Part shown: piece by piece, positions 46,632 through 57,460 of the stretch
Layout of the letters: every line of letters begins with the position of its first letter
Position numbering within the stretch: the stretch's first letter is position 1
From: Streptomyces diastaticus subsp. diastaticus
GTDB lineage: Bacteria > Actinomycetota > Actinomycetes > Streptomycetales > Streptomycetaceae
Direction of reading: 5' to 3'
DNA length: 64,000 bases
NCBI RefSeq assembly: GCF_011170125.1
Contig: NZ_BLLN01000005.1
Location: 1,984,001 to 2,048,000, forward strand
Program-made: the position numbers and the translations under genes
Notes under the pieces: generated by a model
What the model was told of the DNA's origin: nothing
The model's database searches: none
What the model saw: only the letters and a program-made list of their open reading frames with translations

Positions 46632-47359
46632 CCCTCGCACTGCGCGACTGCACGTTCGCCTACCGAAGGCGCCGGCCGACCCTCCGCAACTTCTCCTATG
46701 AACTCCCCCAGGGCCTGACCATCCTGCTCGGACCCAACGGAGCCGGAAAGTCCACCCTGCTCCGGCTCGCCGCCTCCGTGACCCACCCCCAGTCGGGCAG
46801 CGTCACCCTGGACAGCTTCTCCAGCCGGGACAAGGAGTTCCGGCACCACGTGGCCTGGATGCCCCAGAACATCACCCCCATGCCCTCGCTCACCTGCCGT
46901 GAGTACGTGGCGTACGTGGGCTGGCTCAAGGGCATGACGCGGAGCGAAGCCTGGCGCGAGGCGCGCAGAGCACTCGCGCGAGTCGAGCTGACCGAGAAGT
47001 CCGATGTACGGTCCAGTCAGCTCTCGGGCGGCCAGTTGCGCCGGGTCGGCGTGGCATCGGCGCTGGTGCACCAGGCACGCGTACTCCTGCTCGACGAACC
47101 CACCGCGGGTATGGACCCACGCCAGCGCAGAATTTTCCGCGACATCCTCACCAGCCTCACGGACGAGGTCCAAGTCCTGCTCTCCACCCATGACGTGGGC
47201 GACCTCGCCGAGGAGGCCGACCATGTCACCGTGCTCAGCGACGGAAAGATCCTGCACTCCGGGACCACGCCGTCGTTCCTCGGTCTGGCACCGCGGGGGA
47301 CCGCGCCAGGCAGAACGGCGGAGGGTGCGTACATGAGCCTGCTCCACCACGACGGGTGA
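46628..47359 (+). CDS. ABC transporter ATP-binding protein
   Basis: A 243-residue ABC ATPase: Walker A LLGPNGAGKSTLLRL, Q-loop WMPQNITPM, signature SSQLSGGQLRRVGVASAL, Walker B VLLLDEPTAGMDPRQRR, and switch His STHDVGDL. The type is that of ABC-2 exporters. It energises the two overlapping permeases. No other genes follow before 47498. Confidence 0.95.
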   Translation: MTLALRDCTFAYRRRRPTLRNFSYELPQGLTILLGPNGAGKSTLLRLAASVTHPQSGSVTLDSFSSRDKEFRHHVAWMPQNITPMPSLTCREYVAYVGWLKGMTRSEAWREARRALARVELTEKSDVRSSQLSGGQLRRVGVASALVHQARVLLLDEPTAGMDPRQRRIFRDILTSLTDEVQVLLSTHDVGDLAEEADHVTVLSDGKILHSGTTPSFLGLAPRGTAPGRTAEGAYMSLLHHDG

Positions 47360-47497
47360 GCTGAGTCACACCAGGGCAGGTCGCACCTTCACTCAGCCGC
47401 CGGAGATTCGGGGCAGGCCGAATTCCCTCGCATGCCTACCGGCGCTTGGCGAGAATCACCACCAGCAGCCAGCACGTCCGCCCCGGAGGTCACCGCC

Positions 47498-48199
47498 ATG
47501 CCCGCCCCGCACCCCGCCCCCTCGCCCGCCGCCCCCGAGGTGCTGGACCGCCGGGAGGGCCCCTACGGGGAGGTGGTGCTGCGGCGGCACGGCGGGCTGC
47601 TCCAGATCATCGCCAACGGCACGTTCCTGATGGACACCTCCGACGGGCGCTCCGAGCGGCTGCTGGTCGACCTGGCCCGGGACGCGCTGGGCGGACGGAA
47701 GGAGCCGGGGGTGCTCATCGGCGGTCTGGGCGTCGGCTTCTCGCTGGCGCACGCGTCGGCCGACCCGGCCTGGGGGCGGATCACCGTCGTGGAGCGGGAG
47801 CCCGCCGTCATCGACTGGCACACCAAGGGCCAGGCACCGCCGCTGGCGGGGATCTCCGGCGCCGCTCTCGCCGACCCCCGCACCGAGGTGGTCCGCGCCG
47901 ACCTGCTGGAGCACCTGCGGACCACCACCGCCACGTACGACGCGCTCTGCCTCGACATCGACAACGGGCCCGACTGGACGGTCACCGAGGACAACGGCGT
48001 GCTGTACGCGCCGGCCGGTCTCGCCGCCTGCGCCGCGCGGCTGACCGTCGGCGGGATCCTCGCCGTCTGGTCCGCCCGGCCGTCCGCCGCTTTCGAAGGA
48101 ACATTGCGTAAATGCGGATTCCGGGCGGTCCGTACCGAAGAGATCCCGGTTGCCCGGGGCGTCCCTGACGTGGTGCACCTCGCTGTCAAGGCCGCGTAG
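47498..48199 (+). CDS. Spermidine synthase-like (polyamine aminopropyltransferase fold) protein
   Basis: A 233-residue protein with the spermidine synthase SAM/dcSAM fold: VLIGGLGVGFSLAHA (motif I), ITVVEREPAVIDW, and a TYDALCLDIDNGPDWTV where the catalytic Asp is expected. Its N-terminal beta-barrel is short, and true activity on putrescine is doubtful, as with many actinobacterial members annotated as spermine/spermidine synthase domain proteins. ATG 47498 has GGAGG at seven bases. Confidence 0.82.
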   Translation: MPAPHPAPSPAAPEVLDRREGPYGEVVLRRHGGLLQIIANGTFLMDTSDGRSERLLVDLARDALGGRKEPGVLIGGLGVGFSLAHASADPAWGRITVVEREPAVIDWHTKGQAPPLAGISGAALADPRTEVVRADLLEHLRTTTATYDALCLDIDNGPDWTVTEDNGVLYAPAGLAACAARLTVGGILAVWSARPSAAFEGTLRKCGFRAVRTEEIPVARGVPDVVHLAVKAA

Positions 48200-48293
48200 C
48201 CCCGAGCCCCGTCCAGCCCTTACGCTGCTCACCATCCCCCGGATCTCCCACGAGGTCCGGCACACCAACCAGGCGCACTTCCAGGGGCGGGCG

Positions 48294-49034
48294 ATGGAGC
48301 ACACACAGACCTCCCACAACGGCAATTCGGCGGCGTCGCCGGGTGCACAGCGCCGGGTGCTGGTGGTCGAGGACGACACCACGATCGTCGAAGCCATTTC
48401 CGCCCGGCTGCGGGCCGAGGGCTTTCTCGTGCAGACGGCGACGGACGGTCCGGCGGCGGTCGACACCGCCGAGGCGTGGCAGCCCGATCTGCTGATCCTC
48501 GACATCATGCTGCCCGGCTTCGACGGCCTGGAGGTCTGCCGCAGAGTCCAGGCGCAGCGCCCGGTGCCGGTGATGATGCTCACGGCCCGCGACGACGAGA
48601 CCGACATGCTGGTCGGGCTCGGCGTCGGCGCGGACGACTACATGACCAAGCCGTTCTCCATGCGGGAGCTGGCGGCCCGGGTGCACGTCCTGCTGCGCCG
48701 CGTCGAGCGGGCGGCACTGGCCGCGGCCACCCCGCGCAGCGGCATCCTCCGCCTCGGCGAACTGGAGATCGACCACGCCCAGCGCCGGGTACGGGTGCAC
48801 GCGGAGGACGTCCACCTCACGCCCACCGAGTTCGACCTGCTGGTCTGCCTGGCCAACACCCCGCGCGCCGTCCTCTCCCGCGAGCAGCTCCTCGCCGAGG
48901 TGTGGGACTGGGCGGACGCCTCGGGCACGCGCACGGTGGACAGCCACATCAAGGCGCTGCGACGGAAGATCGGCGCGGAGCGCATCCGCACCGTGCACGG
49001 TGTCGGCTACGCGCTGGAGACGCCGACGCCATGA
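48294..49034 (+). CDS. OmpR-family response regulator
   Basis: A 246-residue two-component regulator: receiver RVLVVEDDTTIVEAI, phospho-Asp in LLILDIMLPGFDG, Lys in DDYMTKPFSMREL. The winged-helix output has LTPTEFDLLVCLANTP and RTVDSHIKALRRKIG. ATG 48294 was chosen over earlier starts. Its stop overlaps the kinase start (ATGA). The stimulus is unknown. Confidence 0.95.
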   Translation: MEHTQTSHNGNSAASPGAQRRVLVVEDDTTIVEAISARLRAEGFLVQTATDGPAAVDTAEAWQPDLLILDIMLPGFDGLEVCRRVQAQRPVPVMMLTARDDETDMLVGLGVGADDYMTKPFSMRELAARVHVLLRRVERAALAAATPRSGILRLGELEIDHAQRRVRVHAEDVHLTPTEFDLLVCLANTPRAVLSREQLLAEVWDWADASGTRTVDSHIKALRRKIGAERIRTVHGVGYALETPTP

Positions 49035-50116
49035 GCGGCCCGGCGGCCCCCCAGGGCGGGTACCGGCCCTTCTCGGTGAAGACGAAGCTCGGCGCGCTGG
49101 TCGTCATCTCCGTGCTGATCACCACCGGGCTGCTGATGGTGGCGGTCCGCACCGACACCGAACTCCGTTTCATCACCGTCTTCTCGATGATCGCCACCCT
49201 GCTGATCACGCAGTTCGTGGCACACGGACTGACGGCCCCGCTGGACGAGATGAACTCGGTGGCCCGGTCCGTGTCGCACGGCGACTACACCCGCCGGGCA
49301 CGCGGGGCGGACCGCCGCGACGAGCTGGGCGACCTGGCGCTCACCATCAACCGCATGGCCGACGAGCTGGAGTCGCAGGACCTGCACCGCAAAGAGCTGG
49401 TCGCCAACGTCTCACACGAGCTGCGCACCCCCATCGCGGCGCTGCGGGCGGTGCTGGAGAACGTCGTGGACGGCGTCTCGGCGGCCGACCCGGAGACGAT
49501 GCGCACCGCGCTGAAGCAGACCGAGCGGCTGGGCCGGCTCGTCGACACCCTGCTCGACCTCTCACGCCTCGACAACGGTGTCGTCCCCCTGCGGTCGCAC
49601 CGCTTCGAGGTGTGGCCGTACCTGTCGGGGGTGCTGAAGGAGGCCAACCTGGTCGCCTCGCAGCGCCGGACCACCTCCGGCTCGGGCAACCACAGCCGGA
49701 CCGACGTCCACCTGATCCTGGACGTGGAGCCGCTGGACCTGACGGCCTGCGCGGACGTGGAGCGGCTCCACCAGGTGGTGGCCAACCTCATCGACAACGC
49801 GGTCAAGCACTCCCCGCCGAGCGGCGCCGTCACTGTCCGTGCCCGGCCGGGGCACGGCCCGCAGTCGCTGGAGCTGGAGGTGCTGGACGAGGGTCCGGGC
49901 ATCCCCGAGTCGGAGTGGCACCGGGTCTTCGAGCGGTTCAACCGGGGCAACGCGGCCAAGCCGCACGAGCCCGGCGCGGACGGCGGGACGGGGCTCGGCC
50001 TGGCCATCGCCCGGTGGGCGGTGGATCTGCACGGCGGACGCATCAGAGTGGCGGAATCCGCACGTGGCTGCCGTATTCGCGTCAGCCTGCCGGGGCTGCC
50101 CGAGGCACACGGCTGA
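49031..50116 (+). CDS. HAMP-domain sensor histidine kinase
   Basis: A 361-residue membrane kinase partnering with the overlapping regulator. Two TM helices (LVVISVLITTGLLMVAV and TVFSMIATLLITQFVAHGL) flank a very short loop, so there is little extracellular sensor. HAMP is at about 70-120. Phospho-His lies in VANVSHELRTPIAAL; N-box QVVANLIDNAVKHSPP, G1 DEGPGIPESEW and G2 GTGLGLAIARW follow. With no large sensor domain, it may sense the membrane or a partner protein. Confidence 0.95.
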   Translation: MSGPAAPQGGYRPFSVKTKLGALVVISVLITTGLLMVAVRTDTELRFITVFSMIATLLITQFVAHGLTAPLDEMNSVARSVSHGDYTRRARGADRRDELGDLALTINRMADELESQDLHRKELVANVSHELRTPIAALRAVLENVVDGVSAADPETMRTALKQTERLGRLVDTLLDLSRLDNGVVPLRSHRFEVWPYLSGVLKEANLVASQRRTTSGSGNHSRTDVHLILDVEPLDLTACADVERLHQVVANLIDNAVKHSPPSGAVTVRARPGHGPQSLELEVLDEGPGIPESEWHRVFERFNRGNAAKPHEPGADGGTGLGLAIARWAVDLHGGRIRVAESARGCRIRVSLPGLPEAHG

Positions 50117-50386
50117 CCCCCGGGTGGCGTACTGTTCATAGCGGTAACGCAGTAACGACGTGCCAACTGACAGGGATGCGGGCCCGAGGGACCGCAGCCG
50201 AGCGCGGAGGCGTCCGGGCTGGAGGGAAATCCCGCTTGTTTCCCGCCAATCAGAGCCCCGAAACCCGGGATCTGGTGTGACTTTCACGACGGATGCCCGG
50301 CCCGGCCTGCACCTCTCGGTGACGAAGGCGTAGCCTTTATTCCCGCTGTCCACCACCTTGTGAAGCGGAAGAGGGCGGTTGCCGCC

Positions 50387-53300
50387 GTGTCGCCACAGTC
50401 CCCCAGTAATTCGAGCGTCTCGACCGACCAAGCGGGGCAGGCCAAGAGTCCTGCCGCCGCCTTCGGGTCGAACGAGTGGCTCGTCGACGAGATCTACCAG
50501 CAGTACCTCCAGGACCCGAACTCGGTAGACCGAGCCTGGTGGGACTTCTTCGCCGACTACAAGCCCGGCGGAGGTGGCGCCGCTCCCGTGGAGACCGCGG
50601 CCCCGTCGGCGGCGACCTCGCCCGCTCCGGCCAAGCCCGCCCCGGCGGCCAAGGCCCCCGAGGCGAAGCCGGCCGCCGCCCCGCAGGCCGCGGCCCCCGC
50701 GAAGCCCGCGGCGAAGGCCCCGGCCGAGAAGGCGGCGCCCGCCAAGACCGCTCCCGCCAAGACCGCCCCGGCCAAGCCCGCCGCGAAGGCCGCCGAGCCG
50801 GCCGCCGCCGCGGAGGGCCCGGAGTACGTCACACTGCGTGGCCCCTCGGCCGCGGTCGCGAAGAACATGAGTGCCTCGCTGGAACTGCCCACGGCCACGT
50901 CCGTGCGCGCGGTGCCGGTCAAGCTCCTCTTCGACAACCGCATCGTCATCAACAACCACCTGAAGCGCGCCCGGGGCGGGAAGATCTCCTTCACGCACCT
51001 GATCGGCTACGCCATGGTGCAGGCCATCAAGGCCATGCCGTCGATGAACAACTCCTTCGCGCAGAAGGACGGCAAGCCGACGCTGGTCAAGCCCGAGCAC
51101 ATCAACCTCGGGCTCGCCATCGACCTGGTCAAGCCCAACGGCGACCGCCAGCTCGTCGTCGCGGCCATCAAGAAGGCCGAGACCCTCAACTTCTTCGAGT
51201 TCTGGCAGGCGTACGAGGACATCGTCCGCCGTGCCCGGGACAACAAGCTGACGATGGACGACTTCTCCGGCGTCACCGCCTCGCTGACCAACCCGGGCGG
51301 CATCGGCACCGTCCACTCGGTGCCGCGCCTGATGCCCGGCCAGTCGGTGATCCTCGGCGTGGGCGCGATGGAGTACCCGGCGGAGTTCCAGGGCACCTCC
51401 CAGGACACCCTGAACAAGCTCGGCGTCTCCAAGGTCATGACCCTGACGTCGACCTACGACCACCGGGTCATCCAGGGCGCCGCCTCCGGCGAGTTCCTGC
51501 GGATCGTCGCAAACCTGCTGCTCGGCGAGAACGAGTTCTACGACGACATCTTCAAGGCGCTGCGCATCCCCTACGAGCCGGTCCGCTGGCTCAAGGACAT
51601 CGACGCCTCGCACGACGACGACGTCACCAAGGCCGCCCGCGTCTTCGAGCTGATCCACTCCTACCGGGTCCGCGGCCACGTCATGGCCGACACCGACCCG
51701 CTCGAGTACCACCAGCGCAAGCACCCCGACCTCGACATCAACGAGCACGGGCTGACGCTCTGGGACCTGGAGCGCACCTTCGCGGTCGGCGGCTTCGCCG
51801 GCAAGTCGATGATGAAGCTCCGCGACATCCTCGGCGTCCTGCGCGACTCGTACTGCCGCACCACCGGCATCGAGTTCATGCACATCCAGGACCCGAAGCA
51901 GCGCAAGTGGATCCAGGACCGGGTGGAGCGCGGTCCGGGCAAGCCCGAGCGCGAGGAGCAGCTGCGCATCCTGCGTCGGCTCAACAGCGCCGAGGCGTTC
52001 GAGACCTTCCTGCAGACCAAGTACGTCGGCCAGAAGCGGTTCTCGCTGGAGGGCGGCGAGTCCGTCATCCCGCTGCTCGACGCGGTCCTCGACTCGGCGG
52101 CCGAGTCGCGCCTGGACGAGGTCGTCATCGGCATGGCCCACCGCGGCCGCCTCAACGTCCTCGCCAACATCGTCGGCAAGTCGTACGCGCAGATCTTCCG
52201 GGAGTTCGAGGGCAACCTCGACCCGAAGTCGATGCACGGCTCCGGCGACGTCAAGTACCACCTGGGCGCCGAGGGCACCTTCACGGGCCTGGACGGCGAG
52301 CAGATCACGGTCTCCCTCACCGCCAACCCCTCCCACCTGGAGGCGGTCGACCCGGTGATGGAGGGCGTGGTCCGCGCCAAGCAGGACATCATCAACAAGG
52401 GCGGCACGGACTTCACCGTCCTGCCCGTCGCCCTGCACGGCGACGCCGCCTTCGCGGGCCAGGGCGTCGTGGCCGAGACGCTCAACATGTCGCAGCTGCG
52501 CGGCTACCGCACCGGCGGCACGGTCCACATCGTCATCAACAACCAGGTCGGTTTCACCGCCGCGCCGGAGTCCTCGCGCTCCTCGATGTACGCCACCGAC
52601 GTGGCCCGCATGATCGAGGCGCCGATCTTCCACGTGAACGGTGACGACCCGGAGGCCGTCGTCCGCGTCGGACGGCTCGCCTTCGAGTTCCGCCAGGCGT
52701 TCAACAAGGACGTCGTCATCGACCTGATCTGCTACCGCCGCCGCGGTCACAACGAGTCGGACAACCCGGCCTTCACCCAGCCGCTGATGTACGACCTGAT
52801 CGACAAGAAGCGCTCGGTGCGCAAGCTGTACACCGAGTCGCTGATCGGCCGGGGCGACATCACCCTGGAGGAGGCGGAGCAGGCGCTCCAGGACTTCCAG
52901 GGCCAGCTGGAGAAGGTCTTCACCGAGGTCCGCGAGGCCACCTCGCACCCGGTGCAGCACGAGCCGGAGGGCCCCGAGGCGGAGTTCCCGGTCGCGGTCC
53001 AGACCGCGGTCTCCGCCGAGGTCGTCAAGCGGATCGCCGAGTCGCAGGTCAACATCCCCGAGCGGGTCACCGTCCACCCCCGTCTGCTGCCGCAGCTCCA
53101 GCGCCGCGCGGCGATGGTCGAGGACGGCACGATCGACTGGGGTATGGGCGAGACCCTGGCCATCGGTTCGCTGCTGATGGAGGGCACCCCGGTGCGCCTC
53201 GCCGGCCAGGACTCGCGCCGCGGCACCTTCGGCCAGCGCCACGCGGTCCTCATCGACCGGGAGACCGGCGACGACTTCACGCCGCTGCTGTACCTCTCGG

Positions 53301-54181
53301 ACAACCAGGCCCGCTACAACGTCTACGACTCGCTGCTCTCGGAGTACGCGGCGATGGGCTTCGAGTACGGCTACTCGCTGGCCCGTCCGGAGTCGCTGGT
53401 GCTGTGGGAGGCCCAGTTCGGTGACTTCGTCAACGGCGCGCAGACCGTCGTTGACGAGTTCATCTCCTCGGCCGAGCAGAAGTGGGGCCAGCACTCCGGT
53501 GTGACCCTCCTGCTGCCGCACGGCTACGAGGGCCAGGGCCCGGACCACTCCTCGGCCCGTCCGGAGCGGTTCCTCCAGCTCTGCGCGCAGAACAACATGA
53601 CGGTCGCGATGCCGACCCTCCCGTCGAACTACTTCCACCTCCTGCGGTGGCAGGTGCACAACCCGCACCACAAGCCGCTGGTGGTCTTCACGCCGAAGTC
53701 GATGCTGCGCCTGAAGGCCGCCTCGTCCAAGGCGGAGGAGTTCACGACGGGCGGCTTCCGCCCGGTCATCGGCGACGACTCGGTGGACGCCTCGCAGGTC
53801 CGCAAGGTCGTCCTGTGCGCCGGCAAGGTCTACTACGACCTGGAGGCCGAGCGGCAGAAGCGCGGCGTCACGGACACCGCGATCATCCGCGTCGAGCGGC
53901 TGTACCCGCTGCCGGGTGCGGAGCTCCAGGCGGAGATCGCCAAGTACCCGAACGCCGAGAAGTTCCTGTGGGCCCAGGAGGAGCCGGCGAACCAGGGCTT
54001 CTGGCCGTTCATCGCGCTCAACCTGATCGACCACCTGGACCTGGGTGTCGGTGCCGACCTCCCGGCGGCCGAGCGGCTGCGGCGCATCTCGCGTCCGCAC
54101 TCCTCGTCCCCGGCGGTCGGTTCGGCCAAGCGCCACCAGGCCGAGCAGGCCCAGTTGGTCGCCGAGGTCTTCGACGCCTGA
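50387..54181 (+). CDS. kgd: Multifunctional 2-oxoglutarate dehydrogenase/decarboxylase (E1-E2 fusion)
   Basis: A 1264-residue TCA cycle enzyme of the actinobacterial Kgd/OdhA type. Domains in order: E1 N-terminal helix ([19 protein letters not shown]), an Ala/Pro/Lys-rich linker (about 55-140), an E2 acyltransferase core ([18 protein letters not shown]), and the TPP-dependent E1 with [17 protein letters not shown] and [16 protein letters not shown], then the pyrimidine-binding and C-terminal parts. The fusion lacks its own lipoyl domain, as in mycobacteria. GTG 50387 gives the usual SPQSPSNSS start; GTG 50360 adds nine residues. Confidence 0.96.
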   Translation: MSPQSPSNSSVSTDQAGQAKSPAAAFGSNEWLVDEIYQQYLQDPNSVDRAWWDFFADYKPGGGGAAPVETAAPSAATSPAPAKPAPAAKAPEAKPAAAPQAAAPAKPAAKAPAEKAAPAKTAPAKTAPAKPAAKAAEPAAAAEGPEYVTLRGPSAAVAKNMSASLELPTATSVRAVPVKLLFDNRIVINNHLKRARGGKISFTHLIGYAMVQAIKAMPSMNNSFAQKDGKPTLVKPEHINLGLAIDLVKPNGDRQLVVAAIKKAETLNFFEFWQAYEDIVRRARDNKLTMDDFSGVTASLTNPGGIGTVHSVPRLMPGQSVILGVGAMEYPAEFQGTSQDTLNKLGVSKVMTLTSTYDHRVIQGAASGEFLRIVANLLLGENEFYDDIFKALRIPYEPVRWLKDIDASHDDDVTKAARVFELIHSYRVRGHVMADTDPLEYHQRKHPDLDINEHGLTLWDLERTFAVGGFAGKSMMKLRDILGVLRDSYCRTTGIEFMHIQDPKQRKWIQDRVERGPGKPEREEQLRILRRLNSAEAFETFLQTKYVGQKRFSLEGGESVIPLLDAVLDSAAESRLDEVVIGMAHRGRLNVLANIVGKSYAQIFREFEGNLDPKSMHGSGDVKYHLGAEGTFTGLDGEQITVSLTANPSHLEAVDPVMEGVVRAKQDIINKGGTDFTVLPVALHGDAAFAGQGVVAETLNMSQLRGYRTGGTVHIVINNQVGFTAAPESSRSSMYATDVARMIEAPIFHVNGDDPEAVVRVGRLAFEFRQAFNKDVVIDLICYRRRGHNESDNPAFTQPLMYDLIDKKRSVRKLYTESLIGRGDITLEEAEQALQDFQGQLEKVFTEVREATSHPVQHEPEGPEAEFPVAVQTAVSAEVVKRIAESQVNIPERVTVHPRLLPQLQRRAAMVEDGTIDWGMGETLAIGSLLMEGTPVRLAGQDSRRGTFGQRHAVLIDRETGDDFTPLLYLSDNQARYNVYDSLLSEYAAMGFEYGYSLARPESLVLWEAQFGDFVNGAQTVVDEFISSAEQKWGQHSGVTLLLPHGYEGQGPDHSSARPERFLQLCAQNNMTVAMPTLPSNYFHLLRWQVHNPHHKPLVVFTPKSMLRLKAASSKAEEFTTGGFRPVIGDDSVDASQVRKVVLCAGKVYYDLEAERQKRGVTDTAIIRVERLYPLPGAELQAEIAKYPNAEKFLWAQEEPANQGFWPFIALNLIDHLDLGVGADLPAAERLRRISRPHSSSPAVGSAKRHQAEQAQLVAEVFDA

Positions 54182-54198
54182 CCCCGGTCCGTACCGGC

Positions 54199-54235
54199 CT
54201 GAGGCCCGCTCCCGCTCCGGCGGGGCGGGCCTCAG
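54199..54235. terminator. Stem-loop between convergent kgd and fxsT
   Basis: CTGAGGCCCGC (54199-54209) and its perfect 11-bp complement at 54225-54235, 18 bases after the kgd stop and 39 before the fxsT stop. Likely serves both strands. Confidence 0.75.
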
Positions 54236-54273
54236 GGCTTCTCGCGGCTCGGGCTCGGCCGCGAGGGCCGGGC

Positions 54274-57200
54274 TCAGGTGGAGTACGGCTCGAAGTCCCA
54301 GTAGGGGCGGTTGCGGGAGCGGGCGGAGATGGTGTGGACGTGCTGGGCGCCGAGGACGGCGGAGAAGTCCTGGAGCGCCTCGTCCTCGATCTTCTCGGCC
54401 TCCTTGCGGCGGCGCAGCCCGCGCAGGTCGGCGGCGTGCGCGACGCGCGCGGACAGGGTCAGCGGGTGGGTCCGGCCGAGGGACTCGGCGGCCCGGTCGA
54501 CGGTGGCGCGGGAGAGTTCGGCGGCGGCCTCAGGGTCGCCGACGACGTTGCGGACGGCGGAGACGTTGAGGGCGCAGCCCAGCGTCCAGGGGTGGAGGTC
54601 GCCGACGGCCCGGGCCATGTCGGCATACGCCTGCTCGGCCGCGCGGGCGTACTCGCGGCGCTCGCCGACGTTCCTGAGGACGAGGGCGTGGTTGGCGCGG
54701 ACCCCGGCGACGAAGGGATGGCCGGGGCCGAGCAGCGCGGTGTAGCGGCGCAGCACGGACTCGCCCAGTTCGCGGGCGTGGTCGACGTCGCCGTGCTCGC
54801 GGGCGTGGCAGCTCTGGGAGACGGTCAGGCGCAGGGTGAGCGGGTGGTTCTCGCCGACGGTGCGCTCGCAGCGGTCCAGGAGGTCGGCGAGTCGCAGGCC
54901 GGCCGCCTCACGGTCGCCGAGGCGGTAGTGGCACAGCGCGAGGTTGTGCTCGGCGTCGAGGGTGACCGGGTTGTCGCGGCCCATCACCAGGCGCTGTTCG
55001 CGGACGTTCCTGGCCTGGAGCGACTCGGCGTCCTTGTAGCGGCCGACCAGCCGCAGGTCCAGGGCGTAGGAGTGCTCGGAGGAGAGCGTCCAGTTGTGGC
55101 GCGGCCGCAGGAGTTCGCGGCGGCGCTCCATGGTGTCCTTGTCGAGGGCGAGGGCCTCCTGGTAGTGGCCGAGCAGGCGCAGCGAGACGGCGACGTTGTT
55201 GCGGGCGCTGAGGGTGCGGGAGTCCTGGTCGCCGAGGAGTTCGCCGTAGGCGTCCATGATCTCGGTGGACAGTTCGTACGCCTCCTCGTAGCGGCCCAGG
55301 CCTCTGAGGTCTGCGGCGAGTCCGCTGGAGGCGCGCAGGTAGGCGAGGTCGCGGGGGCCTTCCAGGACGCGCAGGCGCTCGGTCGCGGCGCGCTCGATGA
55401 GCTCGGTGCCGGCGAAGTCGCCGCCGGCCCGCAGGAGGTTGGCGTAGTGGTGGACGAGGTCCCAGATGCGGGGGTGCTCGTCGCCGATCAGGCCGCGCCA
55501 GATCTCCAGGGTGCGCTCTCCGAGGGCGACGCCGGTCTTGTACTCGCCGGAGAGGTAGAGGTAGCGCAGGCAGTTGAGGACGAGGTTCTGCACGGCGGGG
55601 TCGGTGGACTGAAGCGCCTGGGCGTGGTCGAGGTGCGGGACGATCTCGGCGTACCGCGGCCACAGGCGGGTGTCGGTGGGGCGGCCGGGGTCGGCGGCGG
55701 CCAGCGCGGCGCGGACCACCTGGGCGAAGGGTTCGCGGTCGGCCTCGGAGAGGTCGCGGTGGACGATCTGGTGGACCATCCGGTGGAGGTAGAACGCCTC
55801 GCCGGGCAGGGCGGCGTCGTCGCCGGAGAAGTCGTGCGAGTCGCGGCTGACGACGGAGTACTGGCGGAGCTGGTTGACCGCGCGGTTCCACAGCAGGGGG
55901 TCGCGGAGCAGCCCGGCGACCGGCTCGGGCGCCTCCTGGGGGGCGAGGTCGCGCAGGATGCGGACCGGGATGGTGCCGGGGGCGAAGAAGGTGCACAGGC
56001 CGAGCAGGGCGACGGACTCCGGGACCGTCTCACGGAGCTTGTTGAGCAGTATCGACCAGGCGGTCTGGAAGGCGAGCGGGAAGTCCTGGGAGACCTTGAC
56101 GATGTCCTGGTCGATGCCGCCCTCCAGGAGGGCGATGTAGTCGTCGATGGAGAGGTCGGAGTCGTTGAGCCAGCCGGCCGTCTGGTCGAGCAGCAGCGGC
56201 AGGTCTCCGAGGGCCTCGGCGAGCCGCTGGGCGTCGGCCCGCCCGAGCCGGGGGGCGCGGCGGCGGACGAAGGCCACGGACTCGGCGCGGTTGTAGACGC
56301 CGATCTCCAGCATGCGGCTGTTGTGCTCGCCCCATTCGGGGTTGCGGGAGGTGATGAGGACGTGGCCGGGACCGGTGGGGACGAGGTCGGAGATCTGGTG
56401 CGGCTCGTCGGCGCCGTCCAGGACGAGCAGCCAGCGGCCGTAGGGCCTGCCGCGGCGCAGCGAGTCGCGGACGGCGCGGAGTCGCTCGCCGTACTCGGGT
56501 CCGGTGTCCAGGCGCAGCGCGGTGGCGAGTTCGGCGACGCGCAGGCGGAAGGAGGCGCGGCTCTCGGCGTCGACCCACCAGACGACGTCGTACTCGGAGC
56601 CGAAGCGGTACACGTACTCGGCGGCGAGCTGGGTCTTGCCGACGCCGGGCATGCCGTGGAGGGTGACGACGCCGGTGCCGCGTGCGGCGTCCTGGAGGAT
56701 CTGGTGGGCGTCGGTGAGGATGCGCTCGCGGCCGGTGAAGCGGGTGTTGCGGCGCGGGACGCCGCCCCAGACCTCGGAGGTGTCGAGGGGGAAGCGGGGG
56801 GCGCCCTCGGGACGGGGCGCCTGCACGGGGGTGTCGGGCAGGCCGAGGCGGGTGAGGACGCGGCGTTCGGCCTCGTCGGCGCCGATGCCGGTGAGGTTGA
56901 CCGCGGCGAGGGCGGAGGCGGCGGTCGGCAGGGAGCCGGTGGTGACGGAGACGGCGGCGAAGCGGCCGGAGTGGGTGGCGGCGACCTCGCGCAGGGCGGC
57001 GTTCCACTCCTCGTGGGTGCGCGGGCCGAGCTGGACGTACCAGCCGGAGAGGACGATCAGGACGGGGCCCGGGGCGAGGGTGAGGTCGCGCAGCGAGTCG
57101 ACGAGCGGTTCCCGGACGGAGGGGTCCCAGCGCTGGAGGGCGACGCCGTGGCCACGCCGCTCCAGCAGGCCGCCGATCCAGGCGGCCCAGGCGCGGTCGA

Positions 57201-57279
57201 ATCCGGCGAAGCTGATGGTCACGGGGTGCGGCGCGCCGCCTTGGGGACTCCCCGCCTCCGGCGTGAGGAACTGACTCAT
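54274..57279 (-). CDS. fxsT: FxSxx-COOH system TIR-like/NB-ARC/TPR protein
   Basis: A 1001-residue STAND-type protein. The N-terminal about 130 residues (VTISFAGFDRAWAAWIGGLL, PGPVLIVLSGWYV) are TIR-like. An NB-ARC ATPase follows with Walker A LHGMPGVGKTQLAAEYV, Walker B WLLVLDGADEP and VLITSRNPEWGEHN. The C-terminal half is tetratricopeptide repeats (GRYEEAYELSTEIMDAYGEL, ALDKDTMERRRELL). The layout is that of NLR-like immune switches. ATG 57279 has a GGAGAG ribosome site. It is the last gene of the Fxs operon; a role in signalling on sensing the modified peptide is inference. Confidence 0.9.
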   Translation of the reverse strand: MSQFLTPEAGSPQGGAPHPVTISFAGFDRAWAAWIGGLLERRGHGVALQRWDPSVREPLVDSLRDLTLAPGPVLIVLSGWYVQLGPRTHEEWNAALREVAATHSGRFAAVSVTTGSLPTAASALAAVNLTGIGADEAERRVLTRLGLPDTPVQAPRPEGAPRFPLDTSEVWGGVPRRNTRFTGRERILTDAHQILQDAARGTGVVTLHGMPGVGKTQLAAEYVYRFGSEYDVVWWVDAESRASFRLRVAELATALRLDTGPEYGERLRAVRDSLRRGRPYGRWLLVLDGADEPHQISDLVPTGPGHVLITSRNPEWGEHNSRMLEIGVYNRAESVAFVRRRAPRLGRADAQRLAEALGDLPLLLDQTAGWLNDSDLSIDDYIALLEGGIDQDIVKVSQDFPLAFQTAWSILLNKLRETVPESVALLGLCTFFAPGTIPVRILRDLAPQEAPEPVAGLLRDPLLWNRAVNQLRQYSVVSRDSHDFSGDDAALPGEAFYLHRMVHQIVHRDLSEADREPFAQVVRAALAAADPGRPTDTRLWPRYAEIVPHLDHAQALQSTDPAVQNLVLNCLRYLYLSGEYKTGVALGERTLEIWRGLIGDEHPRIWDLVHHYANLLRAGGDFAGTELIERAATERLRVLEGPRDLAYLRASSGLAADLRGLGRYEEAYELSTEIMDAYGELLGDQDSRTLSARNNVAVSLRLLGHYQEALALDKDTMERRRELLRPRHNWTLSSEHSYALDLRLVGRYKDAESLQARNVREQRLVMGRDNPVTLDAEHNLALCHYRLGDREAAGLRLADLLDRCERTVGENHPLTLRLTVSQSCHAREHGDVDHARELGESVLRRYTALLGPGHPFVAGVRANHALVLRNVGERREYARAAEQAYADMARAVGDLHPWTLGCALNVSAVRNVVGDPEAAAELSRATVDRAAESLGRTHPLTLSARVAHAADLRGLRRRKEAEKIEDEALQDFSAVLGAQHVHTISARSRNRPYWDFEPYST

Positions 57280-57460
57280 GGGCCCTCTCCTGCTCCTCTT
57301 GATGCGTCGACGGGTCCGGCGGCCGGCACGTCCGGCACGGACGCTCGCGGCGCGGTCCCCCTGGGCCGATGACCGGCCTGGCGTGCCGGACATCCTCCGT
57401 TCAACTTCCCACAATTGCAGCAGTGTTCACGGCCCCGCACGGGTGATTCCCGGAAGAGCG

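Noticed and set aside
49562..54136. 1524-codon minus-strand open frame
   Set aside because: Antisense to kgd; composition is Val/Leu/Arg/Gly-rich with no motifs, while the plus strand has a full enzyme.
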